From NCBI RefSeq assembly GCF_025532145.1, contig NZ_ARXS01000002.1:186001-250000 (forward strand): a stretch of 64,000 bases of DNA, read 5' to 3'. The notes beneath the pieces were generated by a model. That model did no database searches, was not told where the DNA came from, and worked only from the letters and a program-made list of their open reading frames with translations. Source of the stretch: Alloalcanivorax balearicus MACL04 (GTDB lineage Bacteria > Pseudomonadota > Gammaproteobacteria > Pseudomonadales > Alcanivoracaceae). This document shows positions 55,080 to 63,837 of this stretch, in pieces. A program made the position numbers and the translations under genes. Positions within the stretch are counted from its first letter, which is position 1. The number at the start of each line of letters is the position of its first letter.

Positions 55080-56612
55080 TCAACCGTAACGGCTGGCCAG
55101 CCGCCGGCCACTGAGATGAGCCACCCCATAACCCACCAAAAACATCAATACATTGCCGATCAGGCCGGTGTAGTACAGATCAAAGGGCGCGCGTAGCGCT
55201 GCCGGCCACCAGCCCTGCTCCGACAGCAGTGTCCAGCCGGTGAAGAGCAGGGTGCAGATCAGGCCGCACCAGGCAGAGAAGGTGTTGCCGGTGCGCGTGA
55301 AGAACCCCAGCAGGTACAGTCCGAGCATACCGCCGCCCAACAGCGATACCAGAATGGTGGAGGTGTCCTGCAGGGTGCGAGTGGTGGCGCCGTTGAGCCA
55401 GAGGGCGCCCACGATCATCAGGACCATGGTCAGCGCCGCGGCACCGCGTGCCACCGCCAGATAGTGGCGATCCTCCCGATCCGGCCGCCAGTGGCGACGG
55501 TAGAGGTCGACAACGGAAACCGTGGCCACGGCGTTGATGCTGGAATCCAGCGAACTCATCGCCGCCGCCAGCGCCGCCGCTACCACCAGCCCGGCGATGC
55601 CGGCCGGCAGATATTCGGTAATGAACCAGGGCAGGATGGTTTCCGCCCGGGCCGTGCCGGCCAGTACCTCCTGTGACTGCTGATCGGGGAAGTGCTGGAA
55701 GAACACCCAGAGCCCGGTCCCCAGCAGCATATAGAAGGCCCACAGCGGCAATGCCGTGAACAGATAGACCCACAAGGCGCGACGCGCTTCGCCGAGGGAG
55801 CGGGCGGCACAGTAACGTTGCACTGTGTTCTGATTGCTGGCGTATTCGGTGAGCCAGTTGGTGAGGCCGATGAACAACATCATGGTGGCGGTTTTTTCAC
55901 TCAGCGACAGTGTCCAGCGCGTGGTTCGCGGGCCGTCCTCACCCCATTCCGCCAGGGCGAATTTACCGGCCTGGCCGGCTTCGCTGAACAACTGGGCCAG
56001 CCCGCCGGGCAGGGTGTCCACCACGATCCACAGGCACAGCACGCCACCCAGGATCAGCACCACGGTTTGCAGCACATCGGTCCAGATTACCGCGTCGATG
56101 CCGCCGACCACGGTGTACAGCCCGACGAACAGGCCGCTGAGCACGATGGCGGTGGCCGGCGGGATCGAAACCAACTGCTGAATCAGCAGCGACAACAGCC
56201 ACAGGATCATCGACACCCGTACCAACTGGGCGATGATGAACGCCGTCGCACCGTACACCCGCAGGCTCGGTCCGAAGCGCTGTTCCAGATATTCATAGGC
56301 GCTGGTCAGATTGCCACGGCGAAAAAACGGCAGGAAGAACCAGGCCGCCATGGCGATGGCGAAGGGCAACGCCAGATTGGGTAGATAGCGCAGCCAGCCA
56401 GTCTTGAAGGCATCGGCCGGGTAGGCGAGAAAGGTCACCGAACTGATCGAGGTGCCGACCAGGGACAGGCCGATGACCCAGCCGCGAAACCGGCGCCCGC
56501 CGACGAAGTACTCTTCGGTGCTGGTATTGCGTCGCGAGCAATACAGCGCGATGACCAGTACCACCAGCAGGTACAGGGCCATCACGGCCCAATCGGCGAA
56601 GGCCAGATTCAT
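55080..56612 (-). CDS. Sodium:solute symporter (SSS family)
   Basis: This 510-aa transporter has about 13 helices. Visible signatures are EEYFVGGRRFRGWVIGLSLVGTSISSVTFLAYPADAF and AAALAAAMSSLDSSINAVATVSVVDLYRR, which carries the sodium-site serines. The SSS family carries sugars, sialic acid, amino acids, vitamins and others, so the substrate is undetermined. Its convergence with the sialidase-like pair makes a glycan-derived sugar an idea worth testing. Confidence 0.9.
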   Translation of the reverse strand: MNLAFADWAVMALYLLVVLVIALYCSRRNTSTEEYFVGGRRFRGWVIGLSLVGTSISSVTFLAYPADAFKTGWLRYLPNLALPFAIAMAAWFFLPFFRRGNLTSAYEYLEQRFGPSLRVYGATAFIIAQLVRVSMILWLLSLLIQQLVSIPPATAIVLSGLFVGLYTVVGGIDAVIWTDVLQTVVLILGGVLCLWIVVDTLPGGLAQLFSEAGQAGKFALAEWGEDGPRTTRWTLSLSEKTATMMLFIGLTNWLTEYASNQNTVQRYCAARSLGEARRALWVYLFTALPLWAFYMLLGTGLWVFFQHFPDQQSQEVLAGTARAETILPWFITEYLPAGIAGLVVAAALAAAMSSLDSSINAVATVSVVDLYRRHWRPDREDRHYLAVARGAAALTMVLMIVGALWLNGATTRTLQDTSTILVSLLGGGMLGLYLLGFFTRTGNTFSAWCGLICTLLFTGWTLLSEQGWWPAALRAPFDLYYTGLIGNVLMFLVGYGVAHLSGRRLASRYG

Positions 56613-56627
56613 GGCGTGAAGATCCGG

Positions 56628-57206
56628 TTATTGTTCGATGTACACCTGATCGGCCTGTTCGCCCCGATCGGATTGCCGTGTGGTGAAGCGTACCCGGGTG
56701 CCGGTCCGCAGGCTGCGGCGCCCTCCGTTCTGGACCGCCTTGAAGTGGACGAAAATTTCCTCCTCATCGTCGGTAAGGATGAAACCGAAGCCTTTATTGG
56801 GATTGAACCATTTCACCTCGCCGTGGCGCATGGTGCCGCCGCCGCTGAGTCGCAATTTTTGCCAGGGCAGCAACGGCAGCAGGTAAATCAGCACCGGAAT
56901 CCACAGCCAGGCGGCGACGCCGAAGGCCACCTGCCCGTGGGCCAGTACCAGCCCTACCAGGTAGAAGAACACCGCCAGATGCAGGGGCAGACGGCCGGGC
57001 CCGCCAAGCGGACACACCAGATTTACCGCGGCGGCCAGCAGCAGACCCAGGCCGGCCTGTTGGGACAATACCGGGGAGACCATCAGCTCAATGTCATGCA
57101 CGGAGAGGATCAGGGATTGCGGCGCGAAAATAAGCCAGGCGCCGCACAGGGCCAGTAACAAGGCTGCCAGCATATAAAAGGCGGCCAAAGGTTTGGAAAC
57201 TTTCAT
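56628..57206 (-). CDS. Membrane-anchored cold-shock-domain protein
   Basis: At 192 aa it has four hydrophobic helices in residues 1-120 (AAFYMLAALLLALCGAWLIF; a second at 45-62; LHLAVFFYLVGLVLAHG; WLWIPVLIYLLPLLPW), then a cold-shock domain from about 126 (MRHGEVKWFNPNKGFGFI, then EIFVHFKAVQ). RNP1 is KGFGFI and RNP2 is IFVHF. Single-stranded nucleic acid binding is expected on the cytosolic side. An internal ATG at the domain start could give a free domain but lacks a clear ribosome site. It lies 15 bp upstream of the symporter gene. Confidence 0.88.
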   Translation of the reverse strand: MKVSKPLAAFYMLAALLLALCGAWLIFAPQSLILSVHDIELMVSPVLSQQAGLGLLLAAAVNLVCPLGGPGRLPLHLAVFFYLVGLVLAHGQVAFGVAAWLWIPVLIYLLPLLPWQKLRLSGGGTMRHGEVKWFNPNKGFGFILTDDEEEIFVHFKAVQNGGRRSLRTGTRVRFTTRQSDRGEQADQVYIEQ

Positions 57207-57466
57207 GGAATGGACGTTACCTTATGCTCATTGGGCTCGGGACCCTCCCCGAAAAGCGGAGAGGAACGTCACGCCGGTGCTACCGGCGGGCGGCCAGGGC
57301 CGATGGTCGTTTCCGCGCGCCTCCTCTCGTGGGGGAGCGTCGCCTCCGCGGGCAAAGAGGGGATAAAGGACGAGCCCCGGAGTAGATCGGCCTGCGTTAT
57401 CATTATGATCGCCGCCGGGTCATTGTAACCAAGGCGGCGGATAATCTCACACCCGCCAGGGCCGAA

Positions 57467-58528
57467 ATGGGCAGTAGAGGCGTTACTTTGCGGTATCCGT
57501 TTTTATCCGACAGTTTCTTTCAGGCCTTGGCGCGCAGCGGCGCCACCGGTGAAGATGCCGGTTGGCTGCCTCGTCATGTGCAACTTGATGGCGGTTTTTT
57601 GCCGTTATTCGAGCGCCGGGACTCCCGTGGTGAGTACGTGTTTGATTACGCCTGGGCGGACGCCTACGAGCGTTACGGCTACCGCTATTATCCGAAGCTG
57701 GTCAGCGCCATTCCCTATACCCCGGTGGTGGGACCGCGTTGGCGGGGGGACATCGACGCCGACCGAATGTGGACGGCGGTGCGCGAGCGGGTGGCGGAAA
57801 CCGGTGCTTCCGGCTGGCATCTGTTGTTTCCGGACCGGGCCAGCCGCGTGGCGCTGGCGGAGCTGCCGTTGATCGAACGGCAGGCCTGTCATTTCCGCTG
57901 GTTCAATCATGGCTATGCCGACTTTGGCGATTTCCTGGCGCGCTTCCAGTCACGCAAACGTAAGAACCTGAGGCGCGAACGGGACAAAGTCACGGCACAG
58001 CACATCCAGGTGGAGCGACGGCTGGGTTCGACGCTGAGCACGGCGGAGTGGGCGCACTTTTACCAGTGTTACGCCAGCACCTATCTGAAACGAGGGCAGT
58101 GGCCTTATCTTACCGAATCCTTCTTCACCGATTTGGCCGCCGCCCAGGGAGATCAGATGATGGTGGCGCTGGCCCGCCATCAGGACGACACCGTGGCCGC
58201 GGCTTTATACCTGTTCGACGATCAGGCTCTGTACGGCCGTTATTGGGGCTGCCTGCGCGAATTCGATGCTCTGCACTTCGAACTTTGCTACTACCAGGGC
58301 ATTGAATTCGCCATCGAGCAGGGGCTGGCGGAGTTCGATCCCGGCGTGCAGGGCGAGCATAAACTGTTGCGCGGATTTGAACCGGTCATTACCTATTCTC
58401 TGCACTGGCTGGCGGAACCGGAGTTTCAACACGCGGTGGCGGATTTCTGTGCCCGGGAAGCCCGGCATGTCAGCGGCTACCGGGAAGAAGCGCTGACGCT
58501 GTTGCCGTTCCGGTCGGATCTTTCATGA
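57467..58528 (+). CDS. DUF482 family GNAT-like acyltransferase
   Basis: This 353-aa protein matches the peptidogalycan-biosynthesis/recognition (FemAB-like) group. Seen are FLSDSFFQALARSGATGEDAGWLPRHVQL, the long FDYAWADAYERYGYRYYPKLVSAIPYTPVVGPR segment, FQSRKRKNLRRERDKV and FDPGVQGEHKLLRGFEPV. A role in transferring an aminoacyl or acyl group is inferred from the fold only. The N-terminus is shorter than in many members, so a non-ATG start upstream is possible. Confidence 0.82.
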   Translation: MGSRGVTLRYPFLSDSFFQALARSGATGEDAGWLPRHVQLDGGFLPLFERRDSRGEYVFDYAWADAYERYGYRYYPKLVSAIPYTPVVGPRWRGDIDADRMWTAVRERVAETGASGWHLLFPDRASRVALAELPLIERQACHFRWFNHGYADFGDFLARFQSRKRKNLRRERDKVTAQHIQVERRLGSTLSTAEWAHFYQCYASTYLKRGQWPYLTESFFTDLAAAQGDQMMVALARHQDDTVAAALYLFDDQALYGRYWGCLREFDALHFELCYYQGIEFAIEQGLAEFDPGVQGEHKLLRGFEPVITYSLHWLAEPEFQHAVADFCAREARHVSGYREEALTLLPFRSDLS

Positions 58529-58903
58529 GTTCCCCACGTCGCCCTGCTGCTGCATCAGCAATGCCATGGTGATGCGATCGCAGGGATCCGCCTCCGGGTG
58601 TTCCGGGTGCTTGGGGCCCAGCTCGTCGCTGACGTCCTCCAGGCTGCTGTTGTCCGGCTCATCCAGATCCACCAGGAACTCCAGGACGCGGCCCTGGGGA
58701 TCCACCAGTGTGCCGGTGTAGGTGTGCTGATCGAAGGGGCAGAGACTGGCGAATAGGGTGCGGCCCAGGTCCAGTCCCTGGTTCGAGAACCATTGATTCA
58801 ACGCCGGATCGAGCAGGCCCTGGCGTACTTCGCGGGTGGCTTGATGAACCGCGTCACGGGTGACGCGGTGGCTTATTTTTTCCAAATGCATTGTTTTTTC
58901 CAT
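58523..58903 (-). CDS. Small acidic protein of unknown function
   Basis: This 126-aa protein has no signal peptide and no recognised domain. Features are CPFDQHTYTGTLVDPQGRVLEFLVDLDEPDN and an acidic stretch (SLEDVSDELGPKHPEHPEADP). The start is either the ATG at 58903 or the in-frame ATG at 58891. It overlaps the convergent DUF482 gene by 6 bases and follows the M48 gene by 21 bases, so it may be third in the lemA-M48 operon. Confidence 0.65.
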   Translation of the reverse strand: MEKTMHLEKISHRVTRDAVHQATREVRQGLLDPALNQWFSNQGLDLGRTLFASLCPFDQHTYTGTLVDPQGRVLEFLVDLDEPDNSSLEDVSDELGPKHPEHPEADPCDRITMALLMQQQGDVGNS

Positions 58904-58924
58904 GGCATCCGCATTGACGGAAAA

Positions 58925-60688
58925 TCAGCGGGTCCGACGAAACAAAGGTGGCATGGGGCTGTCGAGGAGGGCGCAGAGCGCCCTTAACAGTTCTGTTTCC
59001 GCCACCTGAATCTGGCCGTCGGCGAGTATCAGGTCGGCGGCGGTATCGATCACCGCCGATTTGAGCGGGGGTGTCAGCCGATTCAGACGCGCCACTGAAT
59101 GATTCATTCGCTCCGGTGTGCAGCGGTCCGGAGGTAACAGCTGGCGGCCCGCCGGCAGCAGTCCCCGGGTGGCTTGTTGAAACAGCGTCACGGCCGTGTG
59201 ACGGGCGCTGTCGGCGGCCCAGGCCAGAGCGGAAAACACCACCTGCAGATCCGCCGCCACCGCGGCGAAGCGATGCAGGGCCGGTTCCGGCAGTCGTTTG
59301 GTGGGCAGTAAGCGGGTCCGGGCCAGTGCGCACAGCGCCCAGCAGAGCAGGTCGCGGTTGCCTCTCTGACGGGCGATTCCCAGTAGCTGATCGACGATGG
59401 CCTGACGCCGCGCCAAGGGCTGGCGCGCCAGGGTTGGCAGTGCCAGATCCAGCAACGGCAGGCGCAGGCGGGTACCCAGCTGTCGTACTTGCTGGATCCA
59501 CTCGCCGCGTTTGCCGCCGGCCAGCGCCGATGGTATTGGGCGGGGCCCCAGCGCCAGCGCGTACAGAATGGTTTCGGCGCCTTCGTTGCCGGCCAGGGCT
59601 TGCCGCAGGGGCTCCGGAATACTGGCCACCAGGGAACGGGCGTAACCCAGATTGGCATCGTCAAGAAAACCGATATGTTGGGAAGCGCGCGGGTCGCGGC
59701 GCGCCCGCACCCGGGCGCGCGCATTCCAATCCGGGCCGAGCGCCCGCAGGCGTTGTTCCAGTGGCGGGTGAGAAGAGAGCAGGGCGCGCAGATGAATGGA
59801 CACGGTTTCGGCAAAGCCCATGTGACTGATGTCCTCGGCATACAGGGAATGCAACAAGGAACCGCCGCCGTTGCGAATCTTGATCAGGGCGCCAGCCAGG
59901 CCTTCACTTTGCCGGGTGAACTGTACCGCGCAGGCGTCCGCCAGATGCTCGCGCTGCCGCGAGATGGCGGCCTTGATCAGACGGCCAAAGAACAGCCCGG
60001 CGTAGCCCACCGTCATCATCAGGACGCCGCCGGTGAAAAAAAGTGGCTGATAGCGATGCCGCCGGGAGATCGGCTGCAACAGGAATTCGCCCACTTTTCC
60101 CACTGCCAGAATGCCGGAGAGCGCGGTCATCAGTTGCAGATTGAGGCGCATGTCGCCGTTGAGGATATGGCTGAATTCATGGGCCACCACGCCCTGCAGT
60201 TCCTCCCGGCTCAGTTGCTCCAGGGCGCCGCGGGTGACCACCAGCAGAGCTTGATCCGGGCGGGCGCCGGCGACGAAGGCATTGATGCCGGCTTCGTCGT
60301 CCAGCACGAACAGGCGTGGCACCGGCAGACCACTGGCGATCGCCATTTCCTCCGTCACGTTGCGCAACCGGCGCAGTGGCTGGTCGCCGGCGTCGGCGTC
60401 CACTTCCCGTGCCGACAGCAGCGCGGTGAGCGCGGTGGCGCCGCCGCGCAATTGCCAGGCCTTGCGTAGCGAGCCGTAAGCCATGATCGACAGCGTCGAC
60501 AGGCTGACCCACCAGAACGGACTGCTGCCGAGCCAGGGCGCGGACGCCAGGCCGGGCAGCAACAGGCGGACCAGCACCACGGTCACCAGATTGACCGCCG
60601 CGGTGACTCCGGCGAGGGCCAGCAGGAAGTACAGCGCCAGCAGCAGGGTGCGGCGCCGGGCCTGGGTCTGATGCTGGAAGAAGTCCAT
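58925..60688 (-). CDS. M48 family membrane metallopeptidase with C-terminal TerB-like domain
   Basis: This 587-aa protease has N-terminal membrane helices (about 14-46 and 57-71), the zinc motif HEFSH (170-174), and two further helices near 210-245 as in HtpX-like enzymes. The C-terminal half is helical and ends in AVIDTAADLILADGQIQVAETELLRALCALLDSPMPP, similar to a TerB-type metal-binding domain. It is 13 bp behind lemA. LemA-M48 pairs are widespread and probably act in membrane-protein quality control. Confidence 0.88.
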   Translation of the reverse strand: MDFFQHQTQARRRTLLLALYFLLALAGVTAAVNLVTVVLVRLLLPGLASAPWLGSSPFWWVSLSTLSIMAYGSLRKAWQLRGGATALTALLSAREVDADAGDQPLRRLRNVTEEMAIASGLPVPRLFVLDDEAGINAFVAGARPDQALLVVTRGALEQLSREELQGVVAHEFSHILNGDMRLNLQLMTALSGILAVGKVGEFLLQPISRRHRYQPLFFTGGVLMMTVGYAGLFFGRLIKAAISRQREHLADACAVQFTRQSEGLAGALIKIRNGGGSLLHSLYAEDISHMGFAETVSIHLRALLSSHPPLEQRLRALGPDWNARARVRARRDPRASQHIGFLDDANLGYARSLVASIPEPLRQALAGNEGAETILYALALGPRPIPSALAGGKRGEWIQQVRQLGTRLRLPLLDLALPTLARQPLARRQAIVDQLLGIARQRGNRDLLCWALCALARTRLLPTKRLPEPALHRFAAVAADLQVVFSALAWAADSARHTAVTLFQQATRGLLPAGRQLLPPDRCTPERMNHSVARLNRLTPPLKSAVIDTAADLILADGQIQVAETELLRALCALLDSPMPPLFRRTR

Positions 60689-60701
60689 CGCCGCCGTGGC
60701 C

Positions 60702-61289
60702 TCAGAGTCTGACCGTGACCGCTTGACGTGCCGTCGCGGTTTCCAGTGACAGCAGGTCGGCGGCGCGGAATGGTCCGAACAGACCGCCGATCAGGTTATT
60801 CGGGAACTGCTCGCGGTAGGTGTTGTAGCCCATCACGGTGTCGTTGAAGGCCTGGCGGGCGAAACCGATGCGATTCTCGGTGCTGGTGAGGGCTTCCATC
60901 AGCTCGGACACGGTGGCGTCCGCCCGCAGTTCCGGATGGCTCTCGGCCACGGCCCGAAACTGGGCAAGGCTGCCGGAAAGCAGATTCTCAGCCTGTGACA
61001 GACGTGCCATGGCATCGCTTTCGCCTGGTTGGCGGGCGGCATCGGTGCGGGCTTTGGCGGCGTCCCGGCGGGCTTCGGTGACCCGGGTCAGAGTGTCTTG
61101 TTCGTGGCGCAGATAAGCGCGGGTGGCGCTCACCAGATTGGGAATCAGGTCGTGGCGGCGTTGCAACTGCACATCGATCTGAGCGAAAGCATTGCGATAC
61201 TGATTACGCAGACGGATCAGCCGGTTGTAGACGGCGATCAGATACAACAGCAGCGCGGCGATAACGCCGGCGAATAGCCACTCCCCCAT
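60702..61289 (-). CDS. lemA: LemA family protein
   Basis: This 195-aa protein has one N-terminal helix (LFAGVIAALLLYLIAVYNRLI) and the LemA signature: RNQYRNAFAQIDVQLQRRHDLIPNLVSATRAYLRHEQDTLTRVTEARR and AYNTYREQFPNNLIGGLFGPF-like text (here GYNTYREQFPNNLIGG). It forms coiled-coil helices facing away from the membrane. It precedes the M48 protease gene in an apparent operon. Confidence 0.94.
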   Translation of the reverse strand: MGEWLFAGVIAALLLYLIAVYNRLIRLRNQYRNAFAQIDVQLQRRHDLIPNLVSATRAYLRHEQDTLTRVTEARRDAAKARTDAARQPGESDAMARLSQAENLLSGSLAQFRAVAESHPELRADATVSELMEALTSTENRIGFARQAFNDTVMGYNTYREQFPNNLIGGLFGPFRAADLLSLETATARQAVTVRL

Positions 61290-61565
61290 ACTATCCCCCC
61301 AGAATGATAGTAACGTGGTTCCCCGGATTGTCGTTCCTCGCGAGCGGCGGCGGTCAGGAGCAGACGGGGCCGGTCACGGGACGTCATATTATTGGTGAAT
61401 GCCGACCTCGCATCCGGCGGGCCTTCATCCCCACCGGTTAAGTTACTGTAATGCCGCCGTACAACCAAGTAGGGCGGCGGGCCGGCGTGACCGAATTAAC
61501 ATTTGTCACGTGGCCCCGGAGAACAATCGCGGTCTGTGGACCTCTGGTGTTCCATGGTTTTGGGC
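61290..61565. other. Leader of lemA, no gene seen
   Basis: The gap between lemA and cyoE is 504 bp (61290-61793). The left part holds no recognisable gene. The right part is occupied by a composite repeat (61566-61738). Confidence 0.5.
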
Positions 61566-61588
61566 CGGCACGCTTACACGCAACACGC
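61566..61588. repeat. GCGTGTTGCGTG-family repeat, inverted copy D1
   Basis: CACGCTTACACGCAACACGC, the same 20-mer as at 28799-28820, in reverse orientation to the copy at 61682. The two flank the variant REP hairpin. Confidence 0.6.
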
Positions 61589-61590
61589 CT

Positions 61591-61660
61591 TATTCGCGAG
61601 CAAGCTCGCTTCCCACAGGGGCTACGAAGTCGATGTGGGAAGCGAGCTTGCTCGCGAATA
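61591..61660. repeat. Variant REP-like repeat with arms in opposite orientation
   Basis: The unit core is GTGGGAAGCGAGCTTGCTCG. The two units point away from each other, with GGGGCTACGAAGTCGAT in the middle, whereas the other four copies point toward each other. The core is close to the classic Pseudomonas REP (GTGGGAGCGAGCTTGCTCGC). Confidence 0.8.
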
Positions 61661-61681
61661 CAGTACGAATTCATGTCCGCA

Positions 61682-61738
61682 GGGCCACGCAAGCGGGCCA
61701 AGGGTTTGGCGTGCTTGCGTGTTGCGTGTCAGTGTGCC
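61682..61738. repeat. GCGTGTTGCGTG-family repeat, copy D2
   Basis: GCAAGCGGGCCAAGGGTTTG then GCGTGCTTGCGTGTTGCGTG. It shares its first 20 bases, apart from one difference, with the copy at 55025. Confidence 0.6.
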
Positions 61739-61793
61739 TGCGAGTTGTGGGACGCCAGTGGTCCACGAACTGCGATTGGCGCGTAAGCGGCGC

Positions 61794-62684
61794 TCAGACG
61801 ATGAAGGGATAAAGCGGGATGTAGTGGTCGACCAGCAGCGCGGTGAACAACACGAACAGGTAGGTGATGGAGTAGCCAAAGGTCTTCATCGGCAGTTTGG
61901 GGTCTTCCGAGAAGCGCAGGCGCACCGCGTGCACCAGGAAGATGGCGCCGAGAATGACCGCGGCGATCAGATAGATCAGCCCGCTCATACCGGTGAGGTA
62001 CGGCAACAGCGAGCACACGAACAGCAGAATGGTGTAATAGAGCACCGATTCGCGAGTGAAGGGAATGCCGTGGGTCACTGGCAGCATCGGGATATCGGCC
62101 TTGGCGTACTCATCGGCCCGATGAATCGCCAGCGCCCAGAAGTGCGGCGGCGTCCACACGAAGATGATCAACACCAACAGCCAGGCGTGGGGGTGGAGTT
62201 CGTTGGTCACCGCCACCCAGCCCAGCAGCGGCGGGATGGCGCCGGCGACGCCGCCGATAACGATGTTCTGTGGCGTGGCGCGCTTCAGATACAGGGTATA
62301 GACAAAAGCGTAGCCGACAAAACCGAACAGGGTCAGCCAGGCGGTCATCGGATTGACCAGGAAGTACAGCATGGCCATCGACAGCATCGCCAGTGCCACG
62401 GCGAATGCCACCGCCGCTCGCGGTGACAGCTTGCCCGCCACCAGTGGCCGCTGCTCGGTGCGTTTCATGATCGCATCGATCTTCTGGTCCATGATCTGAT
62501 TGATGGCGGCGGAGGCCATCATCGCCAGAGACAGTCCGACGAACGCCGGGATAAAGATGTGCAGCGGAACCATGCCCGGCGGATCCGTGGCCAGGAACAT
62601 GCCGGCCACGGCGGTCACCATCAGCAGCATGACCACGCCAGGCTTGGTCAGGGCCAGATAGTCTCGCCAGGTGGTGGTGCTCAT
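61794..62684 (-). CDS. cyoE: Protoheme IX farnesyltransferase
   Basis: This UbiA-family inner-membrane enzyme converts heme B to heme O. The prenyl-diphosphate site is NQIMDQKIDAIMKRTEQRPL, followed by LFGFVGYAFVYTLYLKR and IFVWTPPHFWALAIHRADEY. At 296 aa from the ATG at 62684 it is complete. It follows ctaA by 5 bp, and heme O is the substrate of CtaA. Confidence 0.96.
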   Translation of the reverse strand: MSTTTWRDYLALTKPGVVMLLMVTAVAGMFLATDPPGMVPLHIFIPAFVGLSLAMMASAAINQIMDQKIDAIMKRTEQRPLVAGKLSPRAAVAFAVALAMLSMAMLYFLVNPMTAWLTLFGFVGYAFVYTLYLKRATPQNIVIGGVAGAIPPLLGWVAVTNELHPHAWLLVLIIFVWTPPHFWALAIHRADEYAKADIPMLPVTHGIPFTRESVLYYTILLFVCSLLPYLTGMSGLIYLIAAVILGAIFLVHAVRLRFSEDPKLPMKTFGYSITYLFVLFTALLVDHYIPLYPFIV

Positions 62685-62689
62685 GAACG

Positions 62690-63742
62690 CTATTCCCCGT
62701 TGGGGCCCGGTCGGGCGCTGGTGCATTTGACGTTGATGGCGCGGATGAACAGAACCAGGGTGATCAGCAGAACCACCGCGCCGAAGTTGTGCGCCACCGC
62801 TATCTTCAGTGGCACGGAAAATACCACATTACCGATGCCAAGACCCACTTGCACCAGCAGTAACAGCAGGATCACACCGGCGAAATTGCGAAAAAAGGTA
62901 CTGTGGGCACGGCGCAGGATACGGGCCACCAGGGTCAGCACCAGCAGCGAGACCAGCAAGGCACCGAAACGATGCATCACATGGATGGTGGTCCGGGCGT
63001 CGTTTTCCAGCACACCGAATTCGTAGTCGGGCAGGTCATGCTCGTGGCCCCAGAAAATAAAGGCATCGGCGAAATTGAGGTGGTCGGTCCAGCCGGACTC
63101 ACACACCGGCAGTTCGGTACAGACCACCGCCGCGTAGTTGGCGGTGGTCCAGCCGCCCAGGGCGATCTGCAGAATCACCGCCGCCAGGGCCAGGCCGGCC
63201 AGTGGCTTGAGGGTGCGGACATCGCAGTCGTTGAGAAATTCCGGCCAGCGGTAGAGACGGGCGGCCAGCAGCGACAGCAAAGTGAGGGTGGTGAAGCCGC
63301 CGAGCAAATGCAGCATGACGATGGTGGGTTGCAGCCCCATGGTCACCGTCCACATGCCCAGCAGGCCCTGGAAGATCACCAGCACTACCAGGAACAGCGG
63401 CAGCTTCAGCGGTTGTTTGGCGCGCTTGCGATTGATCCAGCTGAGCGCCGCGATGATCAGGATGGTCAGGCCCAGCACGGAGGCAAAGTAGCGATGGACC
63501 ATCTCCGGGATGGTTTTGTGGGCCTCGCGCAAAGCGCCGGGAGCCGTCGAATTGACATCGGACACGTGTGCCACGGCTTTCCGTACATCCAGGTGGCCGT
63601 AGCAGCCGGGCCAGTCCGGGCAGCCCAGACCGGCGTCACTGAGGCGGGTCCAGGCGCCCAGTGCGATCACGCCGGCGGCGAGGACAATGGCTACAATCGT
63701 CATGCGACGCAGCCAGATTTGGGAAAACGTCAGGGTTTGCAT
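62690..63742 (-). CDS. ctaA: Heme A synthase (COX15/CtaA)
   Basis: This 350-aa membrane protein has eight helices. It oxidises heme O to heme A for aa3-type cytochrome oxidase. Seen are GAWTRLSDAGLGCPDWPGCYGHLD, EMVHRYFASVLGL (His ligand), MLHLLGGFTTL and HVMHRFGALLVSLLVL. It is directly upstream of cyoE, so this cell makes heme A and has an aa3-type oxidase. Confidence 0.96.
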   Translation of the reverse strand: MQTLTFSQIWLRRMTIVAIVLAAGVIALGAWTRLSDAGLGCPDWPGCYGHLDVRKAVAHVSDVNSTAPGALREAHKTIPEMVHRYFASVLGLTILIIAALSWINRKRAKQPLKLPLFLVVLVIFQGLLGMWTVTMGLQPTIVMLHLLGGFTTLTLLSLLAARLYRWPEFLNDCDVRTLKPLAGLALAAVILQIALGGWTTANYAAVVCTELPVCESGWTDHLNFADAFIFWGHEHDLPDYEFGVLENDARTTIHVMHRFGALLVSLLVLTLVARILRRAHSTFFRNFAGVILLLLLVQVGLGIGNVVFSVPLKIAVAHNFGAVVLLITLVLFIRAINVKCTSARPGPNGE

Positions 63743-63837
63743 GATTTCGGGACCTGCTGGTGTTCATCCGATCAACGTGCGGGTTGGCCGCGCGGGATAA
63801 AAGCACGGGCCGCCCAAACAGTGGCGCCGGATAGGCG

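Noticed and set aside
61399-61812. Plus-strand open frames of 111-137 aa between lemA and cyoE
   Set aside because: They run through the composite repeats. The translated repeats explain their apparent similarity to each other, and no start signal is present.
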